DNA from: Thalassiosira profunda
Lineage: Eukaryota; Bacillariophyta; Thalassiosirophyceae; Thalassiosirales; Thalassiosiraceae
DNA: 10,907 bases
Direction: 5' to 3'
Assembly: GCA_036939355.1 (NCBI GenBank)
Contig: JALLAP010001567.1
Coordinates: 1-10,907 of the forward strand
Position 1 is the stretch's first letter, and each line of letters begins with the position of its first letter. The notes beneath the pieces were generated by a model. The model was given only the letters and a program-made list of their open reading frames with translations. It was not told where the DNA came from and did no database searches. Below, one piece after another: positions 1-7,428 of this stretch. The translations under genes and the position numbers were made by a program.

Positions 1-465
1 CGCTTGAAAGAACCGAGGGGAAGGAAACGTGCCGGCTAATGATGGTATTGCCGCTGCCAGGGGTAGCGACGGTGGGGTTGAGGGGGGTGGACGCGCCGAA
101 AGGGGGGTGCTGGGTTGCAAGTTGCGTTGATTGCAGAGAGGCCGCTCAAAATGAACGGACGAGAGCGAGCGAGAGGATTTTTGTGGCTCACAATTTTAGG
201 GGGGAGACCCGCGTATCTTTTCATAAGCAAAGCTTTGTCACGTGTCGAGTTGACGGGCAGGAGGGGAGATTGTCGGGGATTGCCCATTGCGTGGAGCGGC
301 AAGCATAACAAGCAAGGGAGGAGCGAGGCAGAGGGGAAGAAGTTGGGAGGCTCCGGCGGCAACAGCACAGGGGCTCCTTCTGAGTGGGCATCCGCCGCGG
401 AGATGATGATAGCTCCGCACAAGACTGGAAAATAATCGTCGCCATCAACCGGCGCAAATCAGAGG
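1..465. other. Left-edge region without a convincing gene
   Basis: I see no gene here that I can support. Both strands have open frames of 60 to 130 codons, but their translations are low-complexity and Pro/Arg/Ser-rich, with no recognisable domain. The first 36 bases of the + strand read as 12 basic codons ending in TAA at 37-39. That could be the tail of a gene cut by the window edge, but it is too short to call. The last few tens of bases should be the 5' leader of the LRR gene that starts at 466. An in-frame TAA at 433-435 closes that frame upstream. Confidence 0.5.
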
Positions 466-1752
466 ATGGAAGAGGAGCGGGTCGGATACGATGGCGGCGC
501 TGTCCAGGAATGGCATCGAAGCGCCAGCCACATCCGGGTGGCGTCGGGTGTCACTGAGATTCCGGTAGCGGCCTTTCGAGGCTGCGAGAACTTGAGGGCG
601 GTGGATCTGAGCGACGTCTCTGCAGTTGAGATTGGCGGAAGGGCATTTGGCTACTGCGATAGATTGCGCGAGATTGATATCAGCAACGCAACAAAGATTG
701 GACCGCAGGCATTTCAGGGTTGCACTGCACTGCAGTGTGTCACCATCTCAACATCTGTTGATGAAATTGAAGGTTGGGCATTTCATGATTGCAAGAATTT
801 GGAGGAAGTGGAGCTTGGCGAGGGGATACAACGCATTGGAAATAGCGCATTCCGCTTTTGCAACGCTTTGGTTCGGATCAGTATTCCGTCATCGGTTGCC
901 GTCATTGAACCATTTACATTCCAGCTTTGCAGCAGAATGACAGAAGTGGAATTGAAGGAGGGGCTGCAGTGTATTGAAGATCGCGCGTTCCAAGACTGCA
1001 AATCGCTGCTCCGCATCAGCATCCCGACCACTGTGTCGAAAGTTGAAGGCTATGCATTCAGCGGCTGCAGCAGTTTGGCGGAAGTGGATTTGAATGAGGG
1101 ACTGCAGGGGATTGAACAACACGCGTTCTTGGACTGCAATTCGTTGGAGCGCATCACTGTCCCCTCGTCTACCACGCTGGTTGAGAGTCGTGCATTTGCC
1201 CGTTGCCGCAGCCTTACAGAGGTGACTCTGCACGAGGGGGTCCAAGAGATTGGAGAGAGTGCATTCCATAGTTGTCCTCTGCAACACATTTCTATTCCTC
1301 CCGTTGCCTGTGTTATCGACATTCAAGGTCGCTATTCCAGCTGTCAGTTGTTGAGAGGAGCAATGCCCACACCTCGGGATAGGGCGATCGTCGCCTCCAA
1401 GTGGATGCAGTACAGGGGTCCGAGCCAGCTTGAACAGGCCAAGGCAAAGGTGAACGAAATCCTAGGCCGCCAGCAGACTGATGAAGAGAAAATTAGATGC
1501 ATCCGAGAGTGGTTCGCCTACTTTGACCTGTTGGATGTGACAACGATGCTCGAGCTTGCTATCTGGAGGGCCAACATGGACGGCAACCAGCAGGATGCGG
1601 AAGCCAGGCAGGAAAGGCGCCGGATGTCTGGCAGCGATATGAACATCACCTCCCAGGCGTCTTGCCGTTCTTGGAGGTGTAAGGCCCTCGATTCGCAAGT
1701 CATGACAGAAGTAAAAGCAGAGGCTTGCTGCCTGAGCCAATGCAGCTTTTAA
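466..1752 (+). CDS. BspA-type leucine-rich repeat (LRR_5) protein, 3' end frameshifted
   Basis: As read, this is 428 residues. Residues about 25-290 are ten or so tandem repeats of about 23 residues, of the form L.EV.L.EGLQ.I...AF..C.SL..I.IPSSV. These are hallmark of the LRR_5/BspA-like family, which gives a protein-binding solenoid. No signal peptide or membrane segment is visible, so an intracellular place is likely; the ligand is unknown. An in-frame TAA at 433-435 fixes the ATG. Residues 347-369 (REWFAYFDLLDVTTMLELAI) resemble the C-terminal block I recall from diatom LRR_5 families. Those proteins usually end in a VLPFL-like motif. Here that motif (LPGVLPFLEV, then TAA at 1680-1682) is in the -1 frame from base 1650, so residues 396-428 as annotated are probably an artefact and the normal length would be about 405. 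Codon third positions are less G/C-rich than in the neighbouring genes. The LRR_5 call is firm; the function is open. Confidence 0.9.
   Translation: MEEERVGYDGGAVQEWHRSASHIRVASGVTEIPVAAFRGCENLRAVDLSDVSAVEIGGRAFGYCDRLREIDISNATKIGPQAFQGCTALQCVTISTSVDEIEGWAFHDCKNLEEVELGEGIQRIGNSAFRFCNALVRISIPSSVAVIEPFTFQLCSRMTEVELKEGLQCIEDRAFQDCKSLLRISIPTTVSKVEGYAFSGCSSLAEVDLNEGLQGIEQHAFLDCNSLERITVPSSTTLVESRAFARCRSLTEVTLHEGVQEIGESAFHSCPLQHISIPPVACVIDIQGRYSSCQLLRGAMPTPRDRAIVASKWMQYRGPSQLEQAKAKVNEILGRQQTDEEKIRCIREWFAYFDLLDVTTMLELAIWRANMDGNQQDAEARQERRRMSGSDMNITSQASCRSWRCKALDSQVMTEVKAEACCLSQCSF
1648..1682 (+). other. Displaced C-terminal end of the LRR_5 gene (-1 frame)
   Basis: In the frame one base back from the main ORF, codons from 1650 read LPGVLPFLEV and stop at TAA 1680-1682. 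Joined after residue 395 (..SGSDMNIT), this gives the kind of ending expected of the family. The main frame instead continues with a Cys/Ser-rich, unrelated-looking tail to 1752. The break sits at ACCTCCC (1648-1654), where one missing C would explain it. Confidence 0.75.
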
Positions 1753-1794
1753 GATTGCGTTGCATGTTGAAACGGATTCACTACGATAGCCTTA

Positions 1795-4608
1795 TTAGTC
1801 TGGCGCAATCCGCTCGAAGTTTCCCAACCTCCTTGGCATCTCCCCGTGCTTTCGAGGTGGCTTGCTCATCAATATCCGCGCAACGTCCTCGCTGGCACCT
1901 CCAGTGGCCGATTTGCGATGCGTCATCCGTCGCTTGCAGACCTCTGCCAGCACTCTTCGATCAAAGGCGGGCGGATCGACCAGATCGATGGTGTCTCGTA
2001 TCAGCGCCCCCTTGATGCGAGTGTCCAACGGAGAATCGCAGCCCAGCGAAGGACTGCTGTTCACTTCGATGAGCCAGCATTTCAACTGCGTATCGAACAT
2101 GAGGTCAAAGCCGAAGAGCTCGAACGCGTTGGACTGGTGCGGAATGTCGGATCCGGCAGCTACCAAAGCTTTGCGGCACACGTCGACCATTTGCTGCCAC
2201 ATCTGCTCAGTATCTATTCCAAGCCCTCTGAGTCTCTGGAACAGCCAGCTGAATGCCACCTTGTTCCCTGCTCCGTTCGAGCCCGCGAGGTACGCCGGGT
2301 GCGATCGATCGATCGCGTCGCCAAACTCCCGCTGAATGCTGGAATTTGTGAGATGGACGCGGGGATCGTGCAGGAACTCGGGCCGGAGCGAGTATGGCCG
2401 CGAGCCAAACCGCGCCAGGCCCTCCTTGTACACGAACGCCTCGAGAGGGCCGAAGGACGTGACGAGCACGTACATGCGCAAATCGAATTTGTACCCCATG
2501 AAGCAGAGCGGGTCGGCGACGTAGCGTTGGATCACAATGGGCTGCGAATACGAAATGTCGGCAATGTCGTCCACGATGGATATACCCCTCCCTCTCGACA
2601 AGCCCACCGGTTTGAGGATCCACAGGTTGGGAGCCGCGGTTCGGCAGACCTTTTGGATGGATTGGTAGCCCGACACGAACGCGTTGAACTCGTGGGGCAA
2701 GGCGTACGTCAGAGGCATGATATTGAACGAGTCTCCGTCTCTTGCTGAGGCTTTGCCGCACCGCTGGATGTGCTTTTTGAGCAGGTCCTTCCTCGTGAGC
2801 CCGCGCGTGTTGCGGAATCGGTTGATCTTCTGGAATGCCAGCAGGCCCTCAAAGTCGGACGCCTTTGGGAGGCCCCACACCCACATGAGGTTCCAGCAAC
2901 TGTCCTCGATCTCCGGTGGGAGCTCGTCCCACGACGAGAGGCTGCGGCCAGAGAAGGCCTTGTGTATTATCGATGCCACCTCCGGCCTCGACGAGTTGAT
3001 TCGATAGAAGAGGCCTCGATCGAAGGAGGTAGCGTCATCGTCTGATGAGTCGTCTGGCTCCGGCAATGGCTCGCTCAAGGCAGCAAAGTCTTTGCTTGCC
3101 CTCGTGTACCGAGCAATTTGGTGTTGCATTGCCTTGGTCAGTTCTCTCTGTTTGGTGTCCGACGTGCCTTTCTGGCCAGGTCCGCTCGAATGCTTTGCAA
3201 AGATATCAGAGAACGGCGGAAAGGAGCCGAGTCTCTTTGTTCTGCCAACCTCAGTCTTTATCAATGGAGGCTTTGGCGCTTCTCTCACAATCGTGTCGTC
3301 TGCAACTATTTGGAGATCGTCTTGGCTGCTGGATGCGTCGGATAGTGACTCCACGAGGTGTGGAACCATTTTAGATTCGTCTTCACTTTGCGACGAGGCA
3401 TCGTCCGGCGGTGCTTCCTTTGACTTGGTCGAGCCATCGTCGACGCTTTCATCTTGCGAGGACAACGCCAATCGATTGGACCGCTGCGTTTCAGTTTCAT
3501 CATCCAGGTGAGATTGTTCAGACTGGTCTTCGGCGAGATAAGTTGTTGTAGCCGAGAGAACAATGGCTGCCTCTCCTTTGCAAGGTTCGGTTTGCTCCTG
3601 GCCTGCGTCTGGCTCCAAAACGAGCAAACAATCGTCACCTGATTTGCTTTCACTCTCGTCCTCAGGAGAAGGAACAGCCTCTACCTCGGAGCAAGCGGCA
3701 TCGTGTTGGGCTTCCTCGGAGCAAGCATCGGTGCCTGTGCCCACTTCCGCGGCCGCAACCAACGATAGACTGCCGCCAACGATTGAATCATCGTCCTCAA
3801 ATGAGTCGTCGTCCAAGTCGGCACTTGCAGTGTCAAAGACGGTCGACTCGTCGTCTACCACCTTTGCGGCAGCCGCGGCCGCCTCGACGATCGCCTCTTC
3901 GTTTGTTCGCCCCGCCTCCAACGCCATCGACTTGGCCTCCTCGGCCGCAGCGTGCATCGAACTGCGAACTTGCCGCTCGCGCTCTTTTTTCTCCTGCCAT
4001 CGTCGCCGCCGCTGCTCCCTCTCCTCCACCAATAACTCTTCTCTCCGCTGCTTGGACTTTTCTCGCTCGGCCCGCCAGTCGTGCATCGTCGCCAGAGCCT
4101 GTCGCGAGCGCTCCTGCCGCTCCTCCTCGCGCTGTTGCGAGATGGCCTCGTCGGAGCGGGATTGCAACGACGCCTTGGCGTGCTTGGCCCGCGATCGAAA
4201 GTTGGACGCCTTGGACGCAGCAGGGCTGTTCGAGACGAAGAACGACGGTGGCGGGGCAGGGCTGCTCGTTGGCTGGCTGTGAGGCCGTTGCTTCCTGCGA
4301 GGTGGCGTGCGCGTCTTTGCAGAGGGTGGCTGCTTGGTGGAGGCATTCTCCTGACGAATGAACGAGCTCGTAGCTGGCAGAGGCTTTGCGGGCCCACTCG
4401 AACCGCCTCCCTCGCTTTGCTCGCCCCCGCCCCGACAGGCCAGTTCTTTCCGGATGCACTCCCGTAATCTGGCGACGAAGGGAGCAATCGCTTCTTCTCC
4501 AAGCTCGGTCAGCCGGGCTGCCGACTCAACCAACGTCTCTGTCTCATGCCGTTGGACCTGGTCAATTCTCAGGAGAGGAAAGGACGATAGGTCGAGGACT
4601 TCTGGCAT
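1795..4608 (-). CDS. Tubulin tyrosine ligase-like (TTLL) protein, probable polyglutamylase
   Basis: This is 937 residues from the first ATG (4608); the frame is open a little further upstream, but only with a TTG. The TTL ATP-grasp domain is at about 570-881. It contains RKDLL (606-610), the nucleotide-binding LKPVGLSRGRGI (665-676), KFDLRMYVLVTS (707-718), HLTNSSI (752-758), FELFGFDLMFD (829-839) and the metal-binding WLIEVNSSPSL (845-855). All key residues look intact, so an active enzyme that ligates amino acids, probably glutamate, to tubulin or another acidic target is expected. The wording of the ATP motif and HLTNSS is closest, from memory, to TTLL2-type members. The first ~560 residues lack a known domain: a Pro/Ser/basic part, a highly charged Arg/Glu helix at about 156-221 that is probably coiled coil, then an acidic Ser/Asp/Glu-rich tract (250-440). 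No intron is needed. It converges on the LRR gene, 42 bp between stops as annotated. Confidence 0.93.
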   Translation of the reverse strand: MPEVLDLSSFPLLRIDQVQRHETETLVESAARLTELGEEAIAPFVARLRECIRKELACRGGGEQSEGGGSSGPAKPLPATSSFIRQENASTKQPPSAKTRTPPRRKQRPHSQPTSSPAPPPSFFVSNSPAASKASNFRSRAKHAKASLQSRSDEAISQQREEERQERSRQALATMHDWRAEREKSKQRREELLVEEREQRRRRWQEKKERERQVRSSMHAAAEEAKSMALEAGRTNEEAIVEAAAAAAKVVDDESTVFDTASADLDDDSFEDDDSIVGGSLSLVAAAEVGTGTDACSEEAQHDAACSEVEAVPSPEDESESKSGDDCLLVLEPDAGQEQTEPCKGEAAIVLSATTTYLAEDQSEQSHLDDETETQRSNRLALSSQDESVDDGSTKSKEAPPDDASSQSEDESKMVPHLVESLSDASSSQDDLQIVADDTIVREAPKPPLIKTEVGRTKRLGSFPPFSDIFAKHSSGPGQKGTSDTKQRELTKAMQHQIARYTRASKDFAALSEPLPEPDDSSDDDATSFDRGLFYRINSSRPEVASIIHKAFSGRSLSSWDELPPEIEDSCWNLMWVWGLPKASDFEGLLAFQKINRFRNTRGLTRKDLLKKHIQRCGKASARDGDSFNIMPLTYALPHEFNAFVSGYQSIQKVCRTAAPNLWILKPVGLSRGRGISIVDDIADISYSQPIVIQRYVADPLCFMGYKFDLRMYVLVTSFGPLEAFVYKEGLARFGSRPYSLRPEFLHDPRVHLTNSSIQREFGDAIDRSHPAYLAGSNGAGNKVAFSWLFQRLRGLGIDTEQMWQQMVDVCRKALVAAGSDIPHQSNAFELFGFDLMFDTQLKCWLIEVNSSPSLGCDSPLDTRIKGALIRDTIDLVDPPAFDRRVLAEVCKRRMTHRKSATGGASEDVARILMSKPPRKHGEMPRRLGNFERIAPD

Positions 4609-4932
4609 CGCGTCGCTGCGGTGGCTCCCTCGTCCAGAGAGTGCGGCCAAGACGCCCGGTGTGCTCAGCTATCCCTCTTCAGCCTCTTGCATTCGCAGGG
4701 CCGGCCGGCCTGTTCAAAATTTTCTTTCCATTTGAAAATCCAACAAATTTGCGGTACCCAAAGCTAGCGATAAACTCATATCCCCTCCTCGTAAGAGATT
4801 GGAGATCAGAAGTGAGGGTCCGGAGGACCCCCCAAGATATCAACAACTTTCTACAATAAGAACATTCTCTCTCATTCACGCCCAGCCAAAGCAAAACGCC
4901 GAAAGCCACCCACTGGAGACAATAGTGTCCCT
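4609..4932. other. Spacer between the SFT2-like and TTLL genes
   Basis: This 324-bp stretch must carry the 3' untranslated end of the SFT2-like gene and the promoter/leader of the TTLL gene, both on the minus strand. I see no coding signal. It contains a perfect 12-bp palindrome of alternating GGCC at 4699-4710, about 90-100 bases upstream of the TTLL ATG, and a short perfect hairpin GGGTCC-GGA-GGACCC at 4816-4830. No clear TATA box is seen. Confidence 0.5.
4816..4830. repeat. Short perfect hairpin
   Basis: GGGTCC, a three-base loop GGA, then GGACCC, with six G/C-rich pairs. It lies about 100 bases past the stop codon of the SFT2-like gene, in its probable 3' untranslated or downstream region. 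A role in 3' end formation is only a guess. Confidence 0.4.
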
Positions 4933-4937
4933 TTATT
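4932..4937 (-). promoter_or_regulatory. AATAAA polyadenylation signal overlapping the SFT2 stop codon
   Basis: The minus strand reads GAC GAA TAA AGG, so the last sense codon, the stop codon and the next base together make AATAAA. If used, cleavage would give a 3' untranslated region of only about 10-30 bases. It could also be chance, since GAA TAA A is not rare. Confidence 0.45.
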
Positions 4938-6009
4938 CGTCCCCCGAAATGAACGACTGTAGCATCCGCCTTGCGGTGGCCCGCCCGTACGGAATGTATG
5001 AGAGGGTATACCACAACGATGCGGACACTGGGAAAATGTGCGAAGAGTGATATGAGTACAAACAAACACTAAAATGCACACACGAAGAGACATCCAACCA
5101 ACTCACTCTGCACTAAAAGCAACAACACCAGCAGCCCAATCTTCGGCCCCGTCGGCATCGGTATAAAGCACACCGCAATCGACGTCGCCAGTGTCGCCAA
5201 GTACGTAATGCTCGTCGTCCGTCGCTTCTCGTCGAACATTGACTTAAATTGCCTCTTCGGCCCGGACAGAAACATTGAACTCATCAGCGAGAGGAGGTTC
5301 CCCGACGAGTAGAGGAAGACGAAGGGGGCGGGATTGCCCGCGACCAATTTGACGAAGAGGCGGAAGGACGCGAAGGTCATGAGGTAGCCGGCCGTGAAGC
5401 AGATGCCGAAGCCCATCACCCGCTGCAAAATTGTCGAATTGGTTGTTGTTGTTTGGAGGAGATCGAGTTGGGCTGTTGTGAGTGATATGTTTGGACTGCA
5501 TTGTTCTTCGTTGCATCTCCATTGTAAATTGCAAAATGGAACGCCATTATATCTCCCCAGTCCCCCGATTTTCATTGACTGCCGATGGAGCATTTGTTGT
5601 GTCACCATTCACCTTCACCGTTGCATCTACGTCGATCTCCTCCCTTCTTTGCATTTGCACCCAGCGAATAATTTCAAAACGCACAGCACGATCAGCTGCA
5701 CCTCACCTGATGAAACGTCAGCTTGGGACAATACTCCGACACCTCGTCGAGCACGCTCGCCTCGCTGGGCGCCTCGCTGTCGTCGTCGTTCGCCGGGGGC
5801 AGCCCCAGCCCCGACCGCGCGCTCTTCCCGGCCGACGCGGCCGATTCCTTTAGGGAGGCGAGCATGGTGGACATGTTGCTGGCGAAGGCGGCCGCGGGGG
5901 GAACGGGGCCGGGCGCGGAGGGGTCGGAGGCGGAGGGAGGGTCGTGGGCAGTGGCAGGGGCGGAGGTGGCGTCGTGGTCTTCGGTGAGGAGGCGGGCGTA
6001 GCGGCTCAT
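4933..6009 (-). CDS. SFT2-like Golgi vesicle-transport membrane protein (three exons)
   Basis: Exons 6009-5707, 5422-5107 and 5027-4933 splice to 237 residues. Residues 1-93 are an Ala/Ser/Pro/acidic cytosolic tail. Residues 94-101 (CPKLTFHQ) and RVMGFGIC lead into four membrane segments: about 104-123, 132-154, 170-188 and 194-214. Family signatures are GFGICF, GNLLSLMSS.FLSGPKRQ, and the spliced end LWYTLSYIPYGR, which matches the W(Y/F).LSYIPYAR ending of SFT2 proteins. Yeast Sft2 and its relatives are small tetraspan Golgi proteins that assist fusion of endosome-derived vesicles with the late Golgi, overlapping with Got1. The ATG directly follows an in-frame TGA (6012-6010), which fixes the start unless an upstream exon exists. 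Only splicing to the third exon completes segment four, which strongly supports the gene model. The N-terminal tail is longer than in the human homologues as I recall them. Confidence 0.93.
5028..5106 (-). other. Intron 2 of the SFT2-like gene (79 bp)
   Basis: The donor is A|GTGAGT (5106 down) and the acceptor is TTTTCCCAG| ending at 5028, phase 1. The split codon becomes ATG (Met207). Reading through would instead end at a stop with a tail unlike the family; splicing restores LWYTLSYIPYGR. Confidence 0.92.
5423..5706 (-). other. Intron 1 of the SFT2-like gene (284 bp)
   Basis: The donor is CAG|GTGAGG (5706 down) and the acceptor is CAATTTTGCAG| ending at 5423, phase 0. It is more A/T-rich than the flanking exons. 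I looked for snoRNA C/D boxes inside it and found no convincing pair. Confidence 0.92.
5896..5923 (+). other. G-quadruplex-forming motif in the template strand of SFT2 exon 1
   Basis: Four G runs (5896-5901, 5905-5908, 5911-5913, 5920-5923) are separated by loops of three, two and six bases, which fits the standard G3+N1-7 rule. More G runs follow to about 5966. It is antisense to the Pro/Ala-rich part of the SFT2-like protein, so codon bias may be the whole cause. Confidence 0.4.
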
Positions 6010-6236
6010 TCAGGCGCGTGCACCTTCGATGGCACGATAACGCGGATGGGGAGGCAGCCGACGCGGAGTAGGAGGAGCTGGACGGATGTGAAGGAGGATA
6101 GGGGGGCGGGCGTGCCGTGGTCGGGGGAGCCGTTGCAGTTGGGGGAGAGTGAGCGGGCGGAAAAGTGCGGGTGAAAAGGAAAACGGCGGAGGTGCACCTT
6201 GTTTCAGAAAGACATTTCGGACCACCAAACTTACCC
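6010..6236. other. Divergent spacer between the SFT2-like gene and tRNA-Phe
   Basis: This 227-bp stretch should hold the SFT2 promoter and leader. Two minus-strand frames starting with ATG upstream run across it and end at the SFT2 start. One stops at TGA 6012-6010. The other stops at TGA 6008-6006, inside the ATGA of the start. Their translations are Pro/Arg-rich and not gene-like. They would matter only if the transcript begins upstream of 6197. Confidence 0.4.
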
Positions 6237-6309
6237 GCTTCGATAGCTCAGTTGGGAGAGCGTGAGACTGAAGATCTCAAGGCCCCGTGTTCGATTCACG
6301 GTCGAAGCA
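6237..6309 (+). tRNA. tRNA-Phe (GAA)
   Basis: A full 73-nt cloverleaf. The acceptor stem GCTTCGA/TCGAAGC pairs perfectly (6237-6243 with 6302-6308), followed by discriminator A6309. The D stem is GCTC/GAGC with loop AGTTGGGA. The anticodon stem TGAGA/TCTCA carries loop CTGAAGA (6268-6274), which gives anticodon GAA at 6270-6272. The T stem is CCGTG/CACGG with loop TTCGATT. T8, A14, G18 G19, A21 and TTC of the T loop are all in place. There is no intron and no encoded CCA. The internal A box (TAGCTCAGTTGGG) and B box (GTTCGATTC) show a Pol III nuclear-type gene. Confidence 0.98.
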
Positions 6310-6311
6310 AA

Positions 6312-6316
6312 TTTTT
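6312..6316 (+). terminator. Pol III terminator of tRNA-Phe
   Basis: A run of five T begins two bases after the discriminator base, the usual RNA polymerase III stop. Confidence 0.9.
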
Positions 6317-6401
6317 CTGGCTTTGCTCATGCTTTTGTTGCCCTAGACCGTCTCTAAAGAACTCCCGAGGTTGGGGGTTGGATCCCTTTTGGGTCTGCAG
6401 A

Positions 6402-6440
6402 AACAGAGAGGCCTCGCTCGAACAGAGAGGCCCTCCCTCG
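6402..6440 (+). repeat. Tandem duplication, two copies of 19/20 bp
   Basis: Copy one (6402-6420) and copy two (6421-6440) share AACAGAGAGGCC and end in CTCG, with small changes between. It is a local tandem duplication in non-coding DNA. I see no wider array. Confidence 0.7.
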
Positions 6441-6993
6441 ACCTCTCCTCCCACGCGCCGCACCTCTTCGCCTCTCACAACGCTGCGCTTATATTCTTTT
6501 GGCTCCTGTGGCGCTCGCTGTCGTCGTCGGTGGCATCGTCGTCGGGGTGGACTGGTTGGGCGGCGAGAGCTGAGAGAGGTGTGTTAAGGCCGAGCGGCGA
6601 TTCGATCTTCGAGTCGCGCTTCAGCGGATTTGAATCGACGCCTCTCCTTTTGCTCTAACGACGCGCCGCGCGGCGATTCCACACACCCCACGCCTGCCGC
6701 GCTCTCCCTTCTCATCGTCCACGCGAGCGATCGACGCTCGTTCGCTCGGCGAGCGCCTCGTGGCACCGCACCGATGCCTCGCCCGCAGACCTGCTCTCAC
6801 ATTGCACGCACAGCGCGGCTCCGGAGACGATGATGGCAGGGCGTTGATGTGTGCTTCTCGCGACGCGGCGCGTCGACGAACGTGGAGCCCGCAGCAGCGC
6901 CAATAAGCCCCGCCGGCCAGGCGCCCTCGGAGAGGCATTCATTGACTCTGGTTTACTGCCGAGACCGTCGACTCCGCCGCAACCAACAACAAC

Positions 6994-7107
6994 ATGCACG
7001 TCGTGGAGATCGTGAAGAGGGTGGAGATCGTCGACAAGAGCAACGTGACGATCGACAACGTGCCCAACAACGCCGACGTGGCCTCCAGCGTGGACACGAC
7101 GCGATGA
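6994..7107 (+). CDS. Possible 37-residue protein or terminal exon
   Basis: I do not recognise this. The 37 codons use G or C at the third position in all but one (the last, CGA), matching the bias of the larger genes. The pattern fades after the TGA at 7105-7107. The start context is AACAACAACATG. The translation begins MHVVEIVKRVEIV and is Val/Asp/Asn-rich and balanced in charge, without low-complexity runs. The frame stays open upstream to TGA 6943-6945 with the same codon bias from about 6960. It might therefore be the last exon of a spliced gene, with an AG at 6962-6963 as acceptor, and not a free-standing gene. On the opposite strand the same bases give a Ser/Thr/Leu-rich frame whose third positions fall on the same bases, so strand is not proven by base composition alone. 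Confidence 0.3.
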   Translation: MHVVEIVKRVEIVDKSNVTIDNVPNNADVASSVDTTR

Positions 7108-7428
7108 GCCACGCCACCGGATGCCAGCAAACGAAACGTCGTCGGATGACGGGACAGCGGTGGATGGAGGCTGGCACAGCGAGCGTGTTTAGTGCAACAA
7201 TCGTGCGACGCGCAGGTAGGCGAATGAATTTGGGCATGGGCGACGTCCACCCGGCAATCAATCTTTTGAGGAGCAGCGGAGTGCGGGCGCGACGAATCGG
7301 GGCGTGGAAATGCAACAAAATAGAGAGAGATTGCTGCAACCGTATCTGCGCCTATTGGTGGTTGCGTTCTATCCCCTACCCCAACAACGAGCCGAGCCGT
7401 CGCATCGTCCAACAATCTACTTTCGGCC
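7108..7428. other. Spacer downstream of the large unidentified gene
   Basis: No coding signal is seen on either strand over these 321 bases. It must contain the 3' untranslated end of the minus-strand gene that stops at 7429. No AATAAA is visible within the first tens of bases past that stop. Confidence 0.45.

Larger units (their letters stand above)
6310..6993. other. Gene-poor region between tRNA-Phe and the small ORF
   Basis: No gene can be supported over these ~680 bases. Open frames exist on both strands but are Arg/Ser-rich with no steady codon pattern. The stretch contains a near-perfect 19/20-bp direct duplication at 6402-6440. From about 6960 the + strand shows a strong G/C preference at every third base that continues into the small ORF at 6994. 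Confidence 0.5.

Noticed and set aside
36..435. Open frames of 60 to 128 codons on both strands at the left end
   Set aside because: They overlap each other, are rich in Pro, Ser and Arg, and show no domain or steady codon bias.
1846..2748. A 300-codon frame on the + strand
   Set aside because: It lies wholly opposite the TTLL catalytic domain, whose motifs are unmistakable; it is an antisense shadow.
3563..4361. Ser/Ala- and Arg/Pro-rich + strand frames of 190 to 240 codons
   Set aside because: They are shadows of the low-complexity acidic and charged part of the TTLL protein.
5069..5608. A single-exon reading of the SFT2-like protein starting inside intron 1
   Set aside because: Its first residues come from the intron and its last from intron 2. 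Splicing at clear GT..AG sites gives the proper N-terminal signature and C-terminal membrane segment.
5423..5706. A snoRNA inside intron 1 of the SFT2-like gene
   Set aside because: A CTGA occurs, but no matching C box near the other end and no closing stem were found.
6371..6658. A 95-codon + strand frame just after the tRNA
   Set aside because: Ser/Arg/Leu-rich, no codon bias like the true genes, starts in spacer DNA.
6994..7107. Resemblance of the small ORF to the beta-helix repeats of cyclase-associated protein
   Set aside because: Only the alternating Val pattern (VEIV..VEIVDKSNVTI) is similar, over too few residues to support a family call.
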